Origin: Sporomusaceae bacterium
Lineage (GTDB): Bacteria > Bacillota_C > Negativicutes > Sporomusales_B > UBA7701
Assembly (NCBI GenBank): GCA_022839045.1
Contig: JALHDI010000126.1
Coordinates: 1 to 7,342, forward strand
DNA length: 7,342 nt
Reading direction: 5' to 3'
Made by a program: the position numbers and the translations under genes. Every line of letters starts with the position of its first letter. The stretch's first letter is position 1. Below the pieces are notes generated by a model. It saw nothing but the letters and a program-made list of their open reading frames with translations, did no database searches and was not told where the DNA came from. Shown piece after piece: positions 5,950-7,342 of the stretch.

Positions 5950-6830
5950 AAAAGATTTTAATGACGGCCCTCTGCATTCTCGCCGCCCTCGCCGGCGGCC
6001 CGTCCGGGTCCGCCGCCCCGCCGCCCGCCGGCGGCAAAATCTGCCTGCTCGCCATTGGCGTCGACGAATACAAGTACCTCAGTCCCCTCAAGGCCGCGGC
6101 CAACAACGCCGCGCTGTTCGCCGACTCCCTGCGGGCCGCGAACGGCCGGGCGGAAATAACCCTGCTCACCGACGGCCGGGCGACCCGGGCCGCCATCCTC
6201 GCCGCCCTCGAGCGCCACGCGGCCGCGCTCGCCGCCGGAGACCGCCTGATCATCTACTATTCCGGGCATGGCGGCCCCGGCGCCCGCCAGTACCGCCCCG
6301 CCAGCCTCTACACCAGCGACCTCCGCTGGCAGACCGACAACAACCTCTACGACGAAACCATCTTCCCCGTCGACGCCGCCTACGACCTGAAAAGCCAGAT
6401 AACCTTCGCCGACCTCGCCGGCCACATCAAAAAGCTCCGCCACGCCGACATCGCCGTCATCCTCGACTGCGCCTATTCCGTAGCCAACGATTGGTATATC
6501 GACGCCCCCGGCGGCCGGACCGGCGCTCCGTCCGTCCGTCCCCGCACCTCGCTCCGCGACCTCAGCATGTACGGCGCCACCGTCATCGAGGCCGCCGACT
6601 GGAACGAAACGGCGGCCGCCGACATCCTCGGCGGCAAGATGTACGGGATTTTCACCTACTATCTCGCCCAGGGCCTGGCGTCGGACGCCCTCCGCCGCGC
6701 CGGGAAAGACACCGCCACCCTCTACGACGCCTTTGCCTACGCCCGCACCGTCACCCTCCGCGAGATCGGCTCCCAGCACCCCAAGATCTACCGCGGCCGC
6801 AACCCCGCCATGGCGCTGGCGGACCGCTGA
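5946..6830 (+). CDS. Exported caspase-like (peptidase C14 fold) protein
   Basis: A 294-residue protein with signal peptide 1-24 (MKKILMTALCILAALAGG, Ala-rich end) and a caspase/metacaspase-type domain. Visible motifs in order are: LLAIGVDEYKYLSPLKAAANNA (34-55), the p20 opening strand; DRLIIYYSGHGG (99-110), with the catalytic-type His108; PVDAAYD (141-147); VILDCAYS (171-178); the IEAADWNETAA stretch (214-224); and GIFTYYLAQGL (234-244), as in caspase-fold C-terminal halves. Metacaspases normally read D-x-C-H-S-G with Cys as the nucleophile. Here D174-C175-A176-Y177-S178 puts Ala at the nucleophile place and Cys one residue early. It may be inactive or use a shifted Cys. ATG 5946 has GGAAGGAG (5931-5938) 7 bases upstream and overlaps the previous stop as ATGA, so it is coupled to the Lpt-like genes. 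The product is expected in the periplasm. Substrate and role are unknown. Confidence 0.8.
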   Translation: MKKILMTALCILAALAGGPSGSAAPPPAGGKICLLAIGVDEYKYLSPLKAAANNAALFADSLRAANGRAEITLLTDGRATRAAILAALERHAAALAAGDRLIIYYSGHGGPGARQYRPASLYTSDLRWQTDNNLYDETIFPVDAAYDLKSQITFADLAGHIKKLRHADIAVILDCAYSVANDWYIDAPGGRTGAPSVRPRTSLRDLSMYGATVIEAADWNETAAADILGGKMYGIFTYYLAQGLASDALRRAGKDTATLYDAFAYARTVTLREIGSQHPKIYRGRNPAMALADR

Positions 6831-6846
6831 AGGAATATACAAACGT

Positions 6847-6874
6847 CGAAAACCCGCGCACGCGCGGGTTTTCG
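6847..6874. terminator. Bidirectional terminator between convergent genes
   Basis: A perfect 12-bp stem CGAAAACCCGCG (6847-6858) / CGCGGGTTTTCG (6863-6874) has a CACG loop. Each strand carries TTTT in the 3' arm (6869-6872 on plus; 6852-6849 read on minus). It lies between the caspase-like gene (ends 6830) and the converging lipoprotein gene (stop at 6890), so it can serve both. Confidence 0.7.
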
Positions 6875-6889
6875 GCTATCCGGCAAAAC

Positions 6890-7291
6890 TTACTGGAGCT
6901 GATTGAACTGGATGGCTCCGTTCGAGTTTATCACCAAACGATAATACTTGACCACGCTGTTCGCGATATCGTTTGACCCGGTGCCGAACCAGATGCCATG
7001 GGTCACCATATAGTCTTTCCCGTTATATGCGATGTTGGTCACCGGATAATCGCCGGCCTTGGTGATGAGAAAAGTGAAATCGCCCTTGGCGTTGCTGGCG
7101 GGCGTTGCCTGCGTGGCGCCGCTGTTATCGGTATAATACATTATCACTCCGGCCAGCGGCGCACCGGTCTCATCCTGACAATGGACGTTCGCCGTTACCG
7201 TCCCCGATCCGCCGCCCCCGCCCCCGCCGCCGCAGCCGGCCAGCGCAACCGCCAGCAGCATCACCAGAAAGCCGAGCAGAGCCTTTTTCAT
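6890..7291 (-). CDS. Small poly-glycine lipoprotein, copy 3
   Basis: A 133-residue predicted lipoprotein, a diverged relative of the two at the left of the window. The signal peptide MKKALLGFLVMLLAVALAG ends in a canonical LAGC lipobox with Cys20, followed by eight Gly (21-28) and a Ser-Gly-Thr linker. The domain (about 33-122) keeps VHCQDETGAPLAG, YYTDNSG, a GDFTF/AGDYPVT strand pair and a final YYRLV, matching the pattern VHxxCxDxxGxPxxG ... YTDxxG ... AGxYxxT ... WYxLV of the other two. The start at 7291 is fixed by AAGAGGGGG (7306-7298 on the minus strand) 6 bases upstream; an in-frame ATG at 7333 would add 14 residues overlapping the predicted leader. It is transcribed toward the operon. 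Function unknown. Confidence 0.85.
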   Translation of the reverse strand: MKKALLGFLVMLLAVALAGCGGGGGGGGSGTVTANVHCQDETGAPLAGVIMYYTDNSGATQATPASNAKGDFTFLITKAGDYPVTNIAYNGKDYMVTHGIWFGTGSNDIANSVVKYYRLVINSNGAIQFNQLQ

Positions 7292-7333
7292 AATATACCC
7301 CCTCTTGAAATGACAGGCAAATCTCTTAGACAC

Positions 7334-7342
7334 ATATTACCA
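7334..7342 (-). promoter_or_regulatory. Extended -10 element of the minus-strand lipoprotein
   Basis: Read on the minus strand, 7342 to 7334 is TGGTAATAT, identical to the extended -10 core at 283-291. The hexamer TAATAT is 7339-7334, leaving a leader of about 36 bases before ATG 7291. The -35 region lies beyond the window edge, so the promoter cannot be fully judged. Confidence 0.5.

Noticed and set aside
5973..5981. Cys10 in the caspase-like signal peptide considered as a lipobox
   Set aside because: The Cys lies in the middle of the hydrophobic core only nine residues in, with Thr-Ala-Leu before it, which is too early and the wrong context; an ordinary signal-peptidase site near residue 24 fits better.
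5900..6976. Plus-strand open frame of about 358 codons overlapping the caspase-like gene
   Set aside because: The product is Arg/Pro repeats typical of a frame-shifted reading of GC-rich sequence, and it runs through the terminator into the convergent gene.

Overview
This is a GC-rich, gene-dense bacterial window. It carries envelope genes of a diderm (outer-membrane-bearing) organism: an LptF/LptG-type permease, an LptD/OstA-like outer-membrane protein and an LptC-type protein. Ribosome binding sites are strong (AGGAGGG-type) and two extended -10 promoters are very clear. Both suit a diderm Firmicute such as a high-GC member of the Negativicutes, but the sequence does not settle the taxon; a deltaproteobacterium-like or other diderm anaerobe is possible.

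Layout. Positions 1-189 hold a non-coding block with repeated CCCATCTGCGGCGT words, a nested inverted repeat and a strong intrinsic terminator, probably the tail of an upstream unit. Two tandem paralogous small lipoproteins follow (326-748 and 796-1212, +), driven by an extended -10 promoter and closed by a hairpin at 1245-1276. A TATAAT extended -10 abuts that hairpin and starts a tightly overlapping four-gene operon: LptG/F-like permease (1414-2487), LptD/OstA-like protein (2480-4687), single-span LptC/LptA-like protein (4699-5949) and a secreted caspase-fold protein (5946-6830). A 12-bp-stem terminator at 6847-6874 separates this operon from a third paralogous poly-glycine lipoprotein on the minus strand (6890-7291). 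The same TGGTAATAT promoter core seen before the first lipoprotein lies at the window's right edge.

How the genes may work together (inference). The first three operon genes supply an inner-membrane permease, a membrane-anchored periplasmic jellyroll bridge and an outer-membrane translocon, which is most of an Lpt-type lipid export path. The ATPase (LptB) and LptE are not in the window. The fourth gene is translationally coupled to the bridge gene and encodes an exported caspase-like protein whose usual catalytic Cys position is Ala (D-C-A-Y-S), so it may be a non-catalytic partner or an unusual protease. The three flanking lipoproteins share a poly-Gly linker after the lipidated Cys and one small beta-type domain. 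They may be surface or periplasmic accessory proteins, but no functional link to the operon is shown by sequence alone.
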